NCBI RefSeq assembly: GCF_026626335.1
Contig: NZ_JAPNTZ010000004.1
Coordinates: forward strand, 62,001 to 126,000
DNA length: 64,000 nt
Source of the DNA: Paractinoplanes pyxinae
Lineage (GTDB): Bacteria; Actinomycetota; Actinomycetes; Mycobacteriales; Micromonosporaceae
Direction: 5' to 3'
Shown here: positions 34,595 to 43,146 of the stretch, one piece after another
How the letters are laid out: each line of letters starts with the position of its first letter
Position numbering within the stretch: the stretch's first letter is position 1
Program-made: the position numbers and the translations under genes
Notes under the pieces: generated by a model
Told to the model about the DNA's origin: nothing
The model's database searches: none
The model's input: the letters and a program-made list of their open reading frames with translations, nothing else

Positions 34595-35695
34595 GTGCTC
34601 TCCTCGGTGTGGCTTTCGGTGTGGCGCGAGCCGCGGTCACCGGGCGCGCCGGTCCGCGTCCGGCGTGACTGGGTGCTGCTGGGCGTCGTGGTCGTCGCGA
34701 CCGTCCTCGAAGGAGTGCTGACCTCGGCCTGGTCGGGCATGATTCTCGGGCTCGTGCTGGCGCCCACCCTGCTGTGGCGCCGCTCCCGGCCGTTCCTGAT
34801 GGTGGCGATCGCGTTCCTGGTCTGCCTGTTCTGGTCCGATCCGGGTAACGGCACGCTGGCCTATCTGCTGATCCTGCCGTACGCGTTGTTCCGCTGGGGC
34901 TCCGGGCGCGAGGCGCTGGCCGGGGCCGCGCTGATCTTCGCCAAGATCTCGGTGTCGGCCGCCCTCGGCCACATCGGCGTGAGCGACATGCTGCTCGGCT
35001 TTGTGGCCATGATCGCGGCGTTCGCGTTGGCCACGACGTTCCGCTACCGGGCCCGGCTGCTCGAGCGCCGGCTCGGCGAGGCGAAACTGCTCGAACGCGA
35101 ACGGCTGGCCCGCGACCTGCACGACACCGTGGCCCACCACGTCTCGGCCATGGCGATCCGGGCCCAGGCCGGCATCGCGGTGGCCCAGCGCCGGCCCGAG
35201 GCCGCGGTCGAGGCCCTGCGGGTCATCGAGGCCGAGGCGACGCGCGCCCTGGCCGAGATGCGCACGATGGTGCGCGCGCTGCGCCTGTCCGAGGCCGACG
35301 AGCTGACCCCCAGCCCCGGCCTGACCGAACTGAACGGCCTGGCCTCGTCGCCGGGCCTGCCCGTCTCGGTGGAACTGACCGGCGACCTCGACGGCGTTCC
35401 GGCCACCGTCGGCACCGCCATCTACCGCCTCGCCCAGGAGTCGGTGACCAACGCGCGGCGGCACGCCCGGCACGCCACCCGTGTCACCGTCCGCGTGGCC
35501 GCCGACGACTCGGTGGTGCGCCTGCACGTCAGCGACGACGGCGAGGCCACGCGGTCCTTCTCGGCGACCGGGTTCGGCCTGGCCGGCATGGCCGAACGGG
35601 CCGGTCTGCTCGGCGGCACGTGCGAGGCCGGGCCGGGCCCGGGTCGTGGTTGGACGGTCACGGCGGCACTGCCGCGCACCGGGGTGGCGGCCTGA
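34595..35695 (+). CDS. Sensor histidine kinase, NarL/DegS class
   Basis: A 366-residue membrane sensor. About five hydrophobic helices span residues 25-150. The HisKA_3 dimerisation box is ERLARDLHDTVAHHVSAM with the phosphoacceptor His near 176. The ATPase domain has AIYRLAQESVTNARRHA (N box), VSDDGE and GFGLAGMAERAGLLGG (G boxes). It has no large extracellular loop, so it probably senses a membrane or wall signal. It is followed after 2 bp by its response regulator. GTG at 34595 fits a leaderless start. Confidence 0.92.
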   Translation: MLSSVWLSVWREPRSPGAPVRVRRDWVLLGVVVVATVLEGVLTSAWSGMILGLVLAPTLLWRRSRPFLMVAIAFLVCLFWSDPGNGTLAYLLILPYALFRWGSGREALAGAALIFAKISVSAALGHIGVSDMLLGFVAMIAAFALATTFRYRARLLERRLGEAKLLERERLARDLHDTVAHHVSAMAIRAQAGIAVAQRRPEAAVEALRVIEAEATRALAEMRTMVRALRLSEADELTPSPGLTELNGLASSPGLPVSVELTGDLDGVPATVGTAIYRLAQESVTNARRHARHATRVTVRVAADDSVVRLHVSDDGEATRSFSATGFGLAGMAERAGLLGGTCEAGPGPGRGWTVTAALPRTGVAA

Positions 35696-35697
35696 GC

Positions 35698-36366
35698 ATG
35701 CCGGCGGACATCCGCGTGGTCGTCGCCGATGATCAAGAGATCGTGCGTACGGGCCTGGTCATGATTCTCAACGCCGAGCCCGGCATTCGTGTGGTCGGCG
35801 AGGCACCCGACGGCCGCCGCGCCGTCGAACTGGCCCAGCGGCTGCGCCCCGACGTGTGCCTGCTCGACATCCGCATGCCCGGCATGGACGGCATCGAAGC
35901 CACCCGCCGCCTGGCCGGCCCGGCCGTGACCGACCCGCTGGCCGTCGTCGTCATCACCACGTTCGACCTGGACGACCACGTCTACGCCGCCCTGCGCGCC
36001 GGCGCCCGCGGCTTCCTGCTCAAGGACGCGGGCACGGCCCTGCTCAGCCAGGCCGTGCACGCCGCGGCCCGGGGTGACGCGCTGATCGCCCCCAGCATCA
36101 CCACCCGCCTGCTCAAGGCGTTCGCCGACACCGGACCGGCCGGCCCCCGCCCGCAGCCGATCGACCCGCTCACCGACCGCGAGGAAGAGGTGCTGGCCGC
36201 GGTGGCGCGGGGCCGCACCAACGCCGAGATCGCGTCCGAGCTGCACATCAGCCTGAGCACGGTGAAGACCCACATCACGGCGCTGATGGCCAAGCTGGTC
36301 GTCCGCAACCGGGTCGAGATCGCCATGTGGGCCTACGAGACAGGCCGTACTTCCGGTCGGGCCTGA
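35698..36366 (+). CDS. Response regulator, NarL/LuxR type
   Basis: A 222-residue regulator. The receiver domain has acidic residues in VVVADDQE, the phosphoacceptor Asp near residue 57 in CLLDIRMPGMDG, a Thr in VITTFD and the Lys in FLLKDAG. The C-terminal LuxR helix-turn-helix is LTDREEEVLAAVARGRTNAEIASELHISLSTVKTH. It pairs with the kinase just upstream. Targets are unknown; the pair may act on nearby transport genes but no site is evident. Confidence 0.93.
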   Translation: MPADIRVVVADDQEIVRTGLVMILNAEPGIRVVGEAPDGRRAVELAQRLRPDVCLLDIRMPGMDGIEATRRLAGPAVTDPLAVVVITTFDLDDHVYAALRAGARGFLLKDAGTALLSQAVHAAARGDALIAPSITTRLLKAFADTGPAGPRPQPIDPLTDREEEVLAAVARGRTNAEIASELHISLSTVKTHITALMAKLVVRNRVEIAMWAYETGRTSGRA

Positions 36367-36424
36367 CCCGTTCTTTGTGCCGGGTCGGCTCCGGCCGCTG
36401 CTCCGATGAGATCGGTCCTCGCCG

Positions 36425-37555
36425 GTGGCGACCATGAGCGGCATGAAGGCGATTGTGCAGAAACGATACGGCCAGGTGGAGCTCGCGGAAGCCCCCGAGC
36501 CCGACTGCGGACGAGGCTACGTGCGGGTCGAGGTGCGGGCGGCGTCCGTCAACGCCCGCGACTGGCACATGATGCGCGGCGACCCCTATCTGGCCCGGCT
36601 GCTGATGATGGGGGTCCGGCGGCCCCGTACGACGATCCGGGGCACTGATTTCGCCGGTGTGGTAACCGAAGTGGGCCCAGGCGTGGACCGCTACCGCCCC
36701 GGCGACGAGGTGTTCGGCGACCTGGGGAACGCGCACGGGGCCTTCGCGGCGTACGTGTGCGCCCCGGCCGGCGACATCGAGTTCAAGCCGGCCAACCTCA
36801 GCTTCGAGCAGGCCGCCGCCCTTCCCCTGGCCGGCAGCACGGCCCTGATGGGGTTGCGCGACGTGGGCCGCCTGCGCCCCGGCCAACGGGTCCTGATCAA
36901 CGGCGCCTCCGGCGGGGTGGGCACGTACGCCGTCCAGATCGCCAAGGCTCTGGGCGCCACGGTGACCGCGGTCTGCAGCACCCGAAATGTCCCACTCGTC
37001 CGTTCCCTGGGCGCCGACGAGGTCATCGATTACACCGTCCAGGACTTCGCCCGGCCTCGCTCAGCGCCCGTCATTCCCTCTTCCTCGGCGCCCGCTTCCT
37101 CCGCGCCGTCCTCCTCCGCGCCTGCCGCTTCCTCTGCGGTCGCGTCGGCCGCCGCCTCCTCCGTGGGCTCGCCGTCCGTCTCCTCGGCGGCCGGGCCCTT
37201 CGATGTGGTGTTCGACCTGGTGGGCAATCGGTCGCTGGGGGATCTGAGGCGGGTGCTGGCGCCGGGCGGGATCGTGGTGCTCTCGGGCGGCGGAACCTTC
37301 CGGGGGCGACCGTCGGTGATCGGGCCCCTGCGGCTGATCATGGGGGCGCAGATCTCTGCGCGCTTCAGCCGGCGGCGGACGGTCGTGCTGGAGGTGCCGC
37401 CCAGCCGCACGCTGCTCGCGGGCCTGCGGGAACTGGTCGAGGCGGGCCGGGTGACCCCGGTGATCGACCGCACCTACCGGCTCGACGAGGTGCCCGAGGC
37501 GATCCGGTACATGGAGTCCGAGCACGCCCGGGCCAAGGTCGTCATCACAGTGTGA
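36425..37555 (+). CDS. Zinc-free medium-chain dehydrogenase (quinone reductase-like) with low-complexity insertion
   Basis: A 376-residue NAD(P)H-dependent oxidoreductase of the MDR superfamily. The catalytic domain has VRAASVNARDWHMMRG and GTDFAGVVTEVGPGVDRYRPGDEVFG. The cofactor domain has VLINGASGGVGTYAVQIAKALGATV and FDVVFDLVGNRSLGDLR. No zinc ligands are seen. Residues of about 214-258 (37066-37200) are an inserted Ser/Ala/Pro-only stretch that interrupts the cofactor domain before FDVVFDLVG. Homologs I know lack it. Start uncertain: GTG 36425, ATG 36434 or ATG 36443, none with a clear ribosome site. Confidence 0.85.
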   Translation: MATMSGMKAIVQKRYGQVELAEAPEPDCGRGYVRVEVRAASVNARDWHMMRGDPYLARLLMMGVRRPRTTIRGTDFAGVVTEVGPGVDRYRPGDEVFGDLGNAHGAFAAYVCAPAGDIEFKPANLSFEQAAALPLAGSTALMGLRDVGRLRPGQRVLINGASGGVGTYAVQIAKALGATVTAVCSTRNVPLVRSLGADEVIDYTVQDFARPRSAPVIPSSSAPASSAPSSSAPAASSAVASAAASSVGSPSVSSAAGPFDVVFDLVGNRSLGDLRRVLAPGGIVVLSGGGTFRGRPSVIGPLRLIMGAQISARFSRRRTVVLEVPPSRTLLAGLRELVEAGRVTPVIDRTYRLDEVPEAIRYMESEHARAKVVITV

Positions 37556-37610
37556 ACTCTTCCGGTTCGGCTCGGGCTCGTCGTCTTGCGTTTTTGTCGT
37601 ACGTCAGTGC

Positions 37611-37642
37611 TAGTCTTCTCCGTAGTTAGAACGGATGTTCGA
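37611..37642 (+). promoter_or_regulatory. Promoter with LexA (SOS) box for the HEPN-mutasome cassette
   Basis: -10 TAGTCT at 37611-37616. The SOS box TAGAAC-GGAT-GTTCGA at 37627-37642 matches the actinobacterial consensus TCGAAC-N4-GTTCGA with one mismatch. LexA bound here would cover the transcription start, so the cassette should be induced by DNA damage. Confidence 0.75.
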
Positions 37643-37978
37643 ACGCCTTCGAACTTCACTCGAACGACGAGGGCACGAGCCTCCGGGCTGACGACGGGAG
37701 CGGTGTTTCGCGGCACGGCTCTCAAGCGTGGCACCCGCGAAGTGCCGCGCGTGAGGCTCCGGGCATTCGCGGGCCCGGTGTCTTCAGACAAGGCAGGACC
37801 GTCGTCCGCCGCCCCCGACCCCCGGGTGGCGGGCGACGGACCCGCCGGCAGGTCCGGCCGGGTGTGGTGTGGGGAAGCTTCACACCCGGCCGGTCACCCA
37901 CCACGGGCTGCTGCGCCTTCCTCCGCAGCGCCTCGGTTCGACCCGGCACGTCGGATGCGAGACACGCGAGGAGAAACC
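37643..37978 (+). ncRNA. Long structured 5' leader of the HEPN-mutasome cassette
   Basis: About 340 bp without a convincing gene between the SOS box and the HEPN start. It contains a perfect 13-bp stem CCGGCCGGGTGTG (37854-37866) / CACACCCGGCCGG (37881-37893) with a 14-nt loop. A second imperfect stem precedes it, GTCCGCCGCC (37804-37813) against the region ending at 37841. No U-tract follows, so these are not simple terminators. GGAGAAA lies just before the HEPN ATG. Confidence 0.5.
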
Positions 37979-39076
37979 ATGGCGAGCCACACAGCGCCAA
38001 GCCTTTGGCCGGCTCCCGACCTGGCCCCGGCCACCCGGCCCGGCCCGGCCGCCCCCAGCGCGGCCACCGCCGGCTCGGCGGCCCCGCCGGCCCGCACACC
38101 CACGCGCGCCCCGGCCTCCACCGCCCCCGCAGCCCGCGGCCCGGTCCCTGCCCACCCGCCGATCCCCGGCCTGGCGCAGACCAACGCAATCCACGCCGAG
38201 CCGGCCTCATACGCCGACCCGGCCCCGTACGCCCACCCGGCGCCATATGCCGACCCGGCCCCGTACGCCGACCCGGCCCCGTACGCCGACCCGGCCCCGT
38301 ACGCCGACCCGGCTCCATACGCCGACCCGGCGCCATATGCCGACCGGGCCTCATATGCCGACCCGGCGTCACGCGGTTCCGCTTCCACCGGCTTCCCGGC
38401 CCCTCGCTCAGCTTCCGGCCCGGCAGTTTCCAGCCCCGCGGCTTCCCGCCGCTGGCCGGCCTCCGACGCGGTCCGCCCTGGCCAGACGTCTCCCGGCGTG
38501 GCCATGCCTCATCAGACGTCTCCCGGCGTGGCTGTACCTCGTCAGACGTCTCCCGGCGGGGCTGTGCCTCGTCAAGCCGTGCCTCAAGCGGTGGGTTCCG
38601 GCCCGGTTGTGCCCGGTCTGGCGCACGCGCCGACGGCGGCCGCCCGGGCCGACGCGCCCACCGTGCCGGCGCACATGCTGCCCCAGCGCACCCCCGCCCA
38701 GCTGCTCGCCATCGCCCGTGAGGGCCTGGCCGAGGCGGCGCGCACCAAGCCCGACGGCCTGCGTTACGCGGCGGCTCATCTGGCCGCCCTGCGCGCCGCG
38801 GCCGCCGTGCTCGCGGCCCGCGCGAGGCCCGCTCCGGCCAGCCGCCGCAGCCGGGTCACCAGCGTCTGGTCGCTGCTGGTCATGGTGGCTCCCGACTTCG
38901 GCGAGTGGGCCAACTACTTCGCCCTGGGCGCCTCCAAGCGCGCCGCGGCCGAGGCCGGCATCCCGCGCGTGGTCAGCCCCCGTGAGGCCGACGACCTCCT
39001 GCGCGCCGCCGAACAGTTCGTGGCCGTCGTCGAGTCCGCCCTGGGCCTGACCTACCAGCCCCCGCTGGCCGCCTGA
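37979..39076 (+). CDS. SAV_6107 family HEPN domain protein with repeat-rich N-terminal extension
   Basis: A 365-residue protein. The last 125 residues are the SAV_6107-type HEPN domain (PAQLLAIAREGLAEAARTKP, then ASRRSRVTSVWSLLVMVAPDFGEWANYFA). It contains RYAAAH, an R-x4-H pattern like the catalytic motif of HEPN ribonucleases. The first 240 residues are disordered and repetitive: nine 18-bp units coding YADPAP variants (38210-38371) and three 30-bp units around QTSPGVAVPR (38483-38572). ATG at 37979 has GAGGAGAAA upstream. The gene lies behind an SOS box and ahead of imuA'-imuB-dnaE2, an association known for this family in actinobacteria. Its molecular role is unproven. Confidence 0.85.
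   Translation: MASHTAPSLWPAPDLAPATRPGPAAPSAATAGSAAPPARTPTRAPASTAPAARGPVPAHPPIPGLAQTNAIHAEPASYADPAPYAHPAPYADPAPYADPAPYADPAPYADPAPYADPAPYADRASYADPASRGSASTGFPAPRSASGPAVSSPAASRRWPASDAVRPGQTSPGVAMPHQTSPGVAVPRQTSPGGAVPRQAVPQAVGSGPVVPGLAHAPTAAARADAPTVPAHMLPQRTPAQLLAIAREGLAEAARTKPDGLRYAAAHLAALRAAAAVLAARARPAPASRRSRVTSVWSLLVMVAPDFGEWANYFALGASKRAAAEAGIPRVVSPREADDLLRAAEQFVAVVESALGLTYQPPLAA
38210..38371 (+). repeat. Nine 18-bp in-frame tandem repeats (YADPAP)
   Basis: Units start every 18 bp from 38210 to 38354 and encode Tyr-Ala-Asp-Pro-Ala-Pro variants. The identical period at DNA level points to slippage or unequal exchange. Confidence 0.9.
38483..38572 (+). repeat. Three 30-bp in-frame tandem repeats
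   Basis: Units at 38483, 38513 and 38543 each encode QTSPGVAVPR-like peptides inside the disordered part of the HEPN protein. Confidence 0.85.
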
Positions 39077-39534
39077 TCTTCCCCCACGCCTCGCCGGCCG
39101 ACCCGGCGAGCCCGTGACCCTCCCGGCCGAGCGCTCGCCCCAACTTCGGCGAGCGTCCCGTCGTCATGCCCGCAAACGTCTCAAGCGGCCGTAACGGCTT
39201 ACAGCCCCACGAAAGGCGGTGTGCACGTGCGAGCGGCAACGGTCGATGTTCTTGCCGGTCGCTCCTTGCCCATGCGCCTGGCGGGGGCGGATCTGGTCGG
39301 TTCGGCGGTCGTGCGGTGGTGGGTGAGTGGTTCTGGTGAGGGCGGCTGAGGTCGCTCAGAGGTGGCGAGGTTCGTGTGTGGATGGCGATGGCTTCGGAGG
39401 TGGGGGAGTGCGGGGCGGCTGAGGAGCCGGTCCGGGTGGTGGCGGAGAACGGGTGGACGGCCTGAGGAAGGAGGCCGGGGCCGGGGGGCTCGTGGCGAGC
39501 CGGCGGGAAACTGAGCAACAGAGCGAGGCAACAC
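39077..39534. other. Intergenic region between HEPN gene and imuA'
   Basis: A 458-bp gap. Two adjacent hairpins lie just after the HEPN stop: CTCGCCGG/CCGGCGAG (39090-39110) and CGCTCGCC/GGCGAGCG (39132-39155). They could attenuate or end transcription. A 40-codon frame from GTG 39227 to 39349 follows AAAGGCGG, but I see no family resemblance and give it low weight. No second SOS box was found here. Confidence 0.5.
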
Positions 39535-41304
39535 ATGGCGGGACGCATGATCAGCGGTGCGGCCGCCCTGGCTGAACTGGTTCGGGCGGCGGGTGAGACG
39601 GAGACGGCGGGTCTGCACCGGACGCTTCCGGTGGCGCCCGAGCTGAGCTCGTTGCTGCCCGGTCACGGGCTGCGCCGCGGGAGCACCGTCGCGGTGTCGG
39701 CCGGGCGGTCCGCTACTGCCGCCGGTGGGACGTCTCTGCTGCTGGCGTTGCTGTCCGAGGCTTCGCGGACGGGTTCCTGGTGCGCGGTGGTCGGTGTGCC
39801 CTCACTGGGCGCGATCGCGGCCGCCGAGAGCGGCGTCGCCCTCGACCGGCTGGCCCTGGTGCCCGACCCCGGACCGGAATGGCCTACCGTGGTCGCCGCC
39901 CTCATCGACGGGGTCGACCTCATCGTCCTGGCCGTTCCCGGCGGCGTCTCCGCCTCGATCGCCTCCCGCCTGGTGGCCCGGGCCCGCCAGCGCGGCAGCG
40001 TCCTGGTCCCGTACGGCGAATGGTCCGGCGCCGACGTCACCTTGCGCGTTCTCGAAGGCCGCTGGGAAGGACTCGACGAAGGCCACGGCCGCCTGCGCCG
40101 CCGCCAGGTGCGAGTCCTGGCCCGAGGCCGCGGCGCCGCCGCCCGCCCCAAAGAGATCACCATGTGGATGCCCGGCGTCACCATCCGCCCCCTGACCCTG
40201 CCGCCCGCCCCCGGCCACCCCACCTCCACCGACTCCACCATGGACCGTCCCGCCCGCCCCCACCTGCCCTCCGTCCCCACCGCCGCTCCACCACCCCCTT
40301 CCCCGGCGGCCGACACCGACCGTCCGCGGCGGTCGACCCCACCGCCACCTGCTGCCGTTGCCTCGCAGCCTTCGCAAGGGGCCGACGTCGATCGCCCGTT
40401 GCGGCCGGTCTTGCCGTCATCTGCTGCCGTTACTTCGCAGCCCTCGCGGTCGGTCGACACCGATCGCCCGCCGCGCCCGGTCTCGCCCTCACCCGCTGCC
40501 GTTGTCTCGCAGCCCTCGCAGCCCTCGCAGTCGGCTGGCGCTGATTGCCCGCTGCGAGCGGTCCCGCCGTCACCTGCTGCCGTTGCCTCGCAGCCTTCGC
40601 GGGGGTCCGACGTCGATCGCTCGTTGCGGCCGGTCTTGCCGTCACCCGCTGCCGTTGCTTCGCAGCCCTTGCGGTCGGTCGACACCGATCGCCCGCCGCG
40701 CCCGGTCTCGCCCTCACCCGCTGCCGTTGTCTCGCAGCCCTCGCAGTCGGCTGGCGCTGATTGCCCGCTGCGGGCGGTCCCACCGCCACCCGCTGCCGCT
40801 GCCTCGCAGCTCTCGCAGCCTTCGCAGGGGTCCGACGTCGATCGCTCGTTGCGGCCGGTCTCGCCGTCACCCGCTGCCGTTGCCACGCGGCCTTCGCCGG
40901 GGGCCGACGTCGATCGCTCGTTGCGGCCGGTCCCGTCGTCACCCGCTGCCGTTGCTACGCAGCCTCCGCAGGAAGCCGACACCAACCGCCCGTTGCGGCC
41001 GGCGGCGGCAACCGCTGCGGCGTCGCAGTCGTCTCCGGGAGCGGCTGATCGTGCGTTGCGGCCGGCGTCGGACACGGGCTTGCCGGTGTCGTCGGTCCCG
41101 GGGGCGGGGTCGGATCGTTTGCAGGGATCGGTCAGGCGTTCCGCGGGTGATTCGCGGCAGTCGTCTTCGGTGGGGGCGGATCGTGCGGTTCAGCTCGTTC
41201 TCGTTCCTCCGGTCGGGGAAGCCGTTGTCGAATCCGATGTGGAGGGTGAGCGGGCGCCGGCGGTCGTGGAGGAGAAGTCTGATCGCCGGGCGGCGGTGAA
41301 TTGA
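39535..41304 (+). CDS. ImuA'-like mutasome accessory protein with long repeat tail
   Basis: A 589-residue protein. Residues 1-215 resemble a RecA-like fold as in ImuA': LPVAPELSSLLPGHGLRRGST, a loop in the Walker A position that is degenerate (SAGRSATAAGGTSLLLALL), and VLARGRGAAARPKEITMWMPG at the end of the domain. ImuA' supports translesion synthesis with ImuB and DnaE2. Residues 230-510 are a disordered array of about eleven 24-residue units with the anchor DVDRSLRPV. This tail is not a normal part of ImuA'. The next gene starts within 20 bp, so the cassette is an operon. Confidence 0.8.
   Translation: MAGRMISGAAALAELVRAAGETETAGLHRTLPVAPELSSLLPGHGLRRGSTVAVSAGRSATAAGGTSLLLALLSEASRTGSWCAVVGVPSLGAIAAAESGVALDRLALVPDPGPEWPTVVAALIDGVDLIVLAVPGGVSASIASRLVARARQRGSVLVPYGEWSGADVTLRVLEGRWEGLDEGHGRLRRRQVRVLARGRGAAARPKEITMWMPGVTIRPLTLPPAPGHPTSTDSTMDRPARPHLPSVPTAAPPPPSPAADTDRPRRSTPPPPAAVASQPSQGADVDRPLRPVLPSSAAVTSQPSRSVDTDRPPRPVSPSPAAVVSQPSQPSQSAGADCPLRAVPPSPAAVASQPSRGSDVDRSLRPVLPSPAAVASQPLRSVDTDRPPRPVSPSPAAVVSQPSQSAGADCPLRAVPPPPAAAASQLSQPSQGSDVDRSLRPVSPSPAAVATRPSPGADVDRSLRPVPSSPAAVATQPPQEADTNRPLRPAAATAAASQSSPGAADRALRPASDTGLPVSSVPGAGSDRLQGSVRRSAGDSRQSSSVGADRAVQLVLVPPVGEAVVESDVEGERAPAVVEEKSDRRAAVN
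40313..41067 (+). repeat. In-frame 72-bp repeat array in imuA' (higher-order structure)
   Basis: About eleven units of roughly 72 bp. Anchors alternate as DVDR, DTDR and GADC, and this three-unit set occurs twice almost identically (near 40380-40600 and 40605-40800), so larger blocks were duplicated after the basic unit. Confidence 0.8.
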
Positions 41305-41320
41305 GGTGGCTTCGGGGGGT

Positions 41321-43138
41321 GTGGGTGGGCGGACCATGTTGCTGTGGTGTCCGGACTGGCCGGTGGTTGCTGCGGAGATCGTGCTGGGGGTGACGGCGGC
41401 TCAGCCGGTCATCGTTTTGCACGGGAATCGGGTGATCGCCTGCTCGGAGGCGGCCCGGCAGGAAGGCGTACGCCGGGGGTTGCGGCGCCGGGAGGCGCAG
41501 AGCCGATGCCCGCAGCTCACCGCCGTCGAGCACGACCCGGGGCGGGACGCTCGGGCCTTCGAACCGGTTGTGGCCGCCGTCGAGGAGGTGGCGGTCGGGG
41601 TCGAGGTGATCCGGCCCGGCGCTTTGGCGTTCGCGGCGCGGGGGCCGTCCCGGTACTTCGGCGGGGAGGAGGCCGCGGCCGAGCGGATCGTCGAGCAGGT
41701 GGCCCAGGCCTGTGAGGTGGAAAGCCAGGTGGGCATCGCCGAGGGGGTGTTCGCGGCGGGGCTCGCGGCCCGCGGCGGCCGGGTGATCGAACCCGGTGGC
41801 ACCCCGGCCTTCCTGCGCGCCCAGCCGATCGAGGCGATCGAGCGGCCCGAACTGACCGACCTGCTCAAACGGCTCGGGCTCAAGACGCTGGGCGAGTTCG
41901 CGGCGCTGCCGGCCGGGGACGTGCTGACCCGGTTCGGCTTCGACGGCGCGCTCGCGCATCGGCTCGCCGCGGGGCTCGACCATCGGCCGCTCGCGGTGCG
42001 CCGGCCCCCGCCCGACCTGGAGGTTTCCGAGACCTACGACGAGCCGCTGGAACGGGTCGACGTGGCCGCGTTCGCCGGGCGGGCGCTGGCCGAGCGGCTG
42101 CACGACAAGCTGGCCGCGCACGGGCTGGCCTGCACCCGGCTGGGCATCGAGGCGGTCACCGCCAACGGGCAGGAACTGCACCGGGTCTGGCGGCACGACG
42201 GCACGCTCACCGCGGCCGCCATCGCCGAACGGGTCCGCTGGCAGCTCGACGGCTGGCTCACCGGCGCCCGCCGCGGCGCCCCCGCCCGTCCGACGGCCGG
42301 CCTGGTGCGTCTGCGGCTGATCCCGGACGGTGTGCTCGTCCACCTTGGACTGCAGCCCGGCCTGTGGGGCGACGCCGGCGCCGAACGCGAGCGCGCCCAC
42401 CGCGCCTTCAGCCGCGTGCAGGGTCTGCTCGGCCCCGAATCGGTGGTCACTCCCGTGTTCAGCGGCGGCCGCAACGCCGACGACCAGATCCGCCTGATCC
42501 CGTGGGGCGACGAACGCGACCCGCACCGCCCCGCGGCCCCCCACGCCGACCCGGTCCCCGGCATCAAGACCCACCCGGTGCTGGCCTTTCAGAACGACGT
42601 ACGCGGTGAGCACCCGGCCGGCGCCGCTCGGGAGTTGCGCCTCGTCGACCACGGAAGCCCGGCCGAAAGGCTCGTCGACCATGGAAGCCCGGCCGAAAGG
42701 CTCGTCGACCACGGAAGCCCGGCCGAAAGGGAGGACGAGAACAGCGTGACCGTGGTGGCGGTGCAGCCGGTCGGCCGGCGGCGGAAGCGGGCAGCGAAGC
42801 CCCCCGCCCTGCCGCCCTGGCCCGGCCGACTGCCCAAGCCGGCGCCCGCACTGGTCCCGGCGCGCCCTCTTCCCGCGGTGGTGCTCGACCAGGACGGCAA
42901 CCCGGTCGGCGTGAGCGCCCGCCTGGAACTGACCGGCGCCCCGGCCGCCCTGATCATCGAGCGGACCCCGCCCGTGGCCATCACCGGCTGGGCCGGCCCG
43001 TGGCCCGTCGAGGAACGCTGGTGGGCCCCCGCCGAGTCGCGGCGGCGGGCGCGCTTCCAGGTGGTGCTGGACGACGGCCGCGCCTTCCTGCTGAGCCTGG
43101 CCGGCGGTCACTGGGCGGTGGAGGCGATCTATGACTAG
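41321..43138 (+). CDS. imuB: ImuB, inactive Y-family polymerase homolog
   Basis: A protein of about 605 residues. The start resembles other ImuB proteins (RTMLLWCPDWPVVAAE, then NRVIACSEAARQEGVRRGLRRREAQSRCP). The Y-family palm is recognisable, but the acidic SDEAF motif is replaced by SRYFGGEE, so it should not polymerise; ImuB acts as a hub that binds the beta clamp and DnaE2. The finger and little-finger domains follow, with GLKTLGEFAALPAGDVL. Three 30-bp repeats encode RLVDHGSPAE near residues 441-470. Start chosen at GTG 41321 to match the short N terminus of relatives; 41306 and 41336 are alternatives. Confidence 0.9.
   Translation: MGGRTMLLWCPDWPVVAAEIVLGVTAAQPVIVLHGNRVIACSEAARQEGVRRGLRRREAQSRCPQLTAVEHDPGRDARAFEPVVAAVEEVAVGVEVIRPGALAFAARGPSRYFGGEEAAAERIVEQVAQACEVESQVGIAEGVFAAGLAARGGRVIEPGGTPAFLRAQPIEAIERPELTDLLKRLGLKTLGEFAALPAGDVLTRFGFDGALAHRLAAGLDHRPLAVRRPPPDLEVSETYDEPLERVDVAAFAGRALAERLHDKLAAHGLACTRLGIEAVTANGQELHRVWRHDGTLTAAAIAERVRWQLDGWLTGARRGAPARPTAGLVRLRLIPDGVLVHLGLQPGLWGDAGAERERAHRAFSRVQGLLGPESVVTPVFSGGRNADDQIRLIPWGDERDPHRPAAPHADPVPGIKTHPVLAFQNDVRGEHPAGAARELRLVDHGSPAERLVDHGSPAERLVDHGSPAEREDENSVTVVAVQPVGRRRKRAAKPPALPPWPGRLPKPAPALVPARPLPAVVLDQDGNPVGVSARLELTGAPAALIIERTPPVAITGWAGPWPVEERWWAPAESRRRARFQVVLDDGRAFLLSLAGGHWAVEAIYD
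42641..42730 (+). repeat. Three 30-bp in-frame tandem repeats in imuB
   Basis: Units at 42641, 42671 and 42701, identical except for one C to T change. Each encodes LVDHGSPAER. Confidence 0.92.
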
Positions 43139-43146
43139 GAGCCGGC

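Noticed and set aside
39227..39349. 40-codon small gene between HEPN and imuA'
   Set aside because: A ribosome-site-like AAAGGCGG precedes it, but the peptide resembles nothing known and GC-rich DNA gives such frames by chance; noted only in the intergenic entry.
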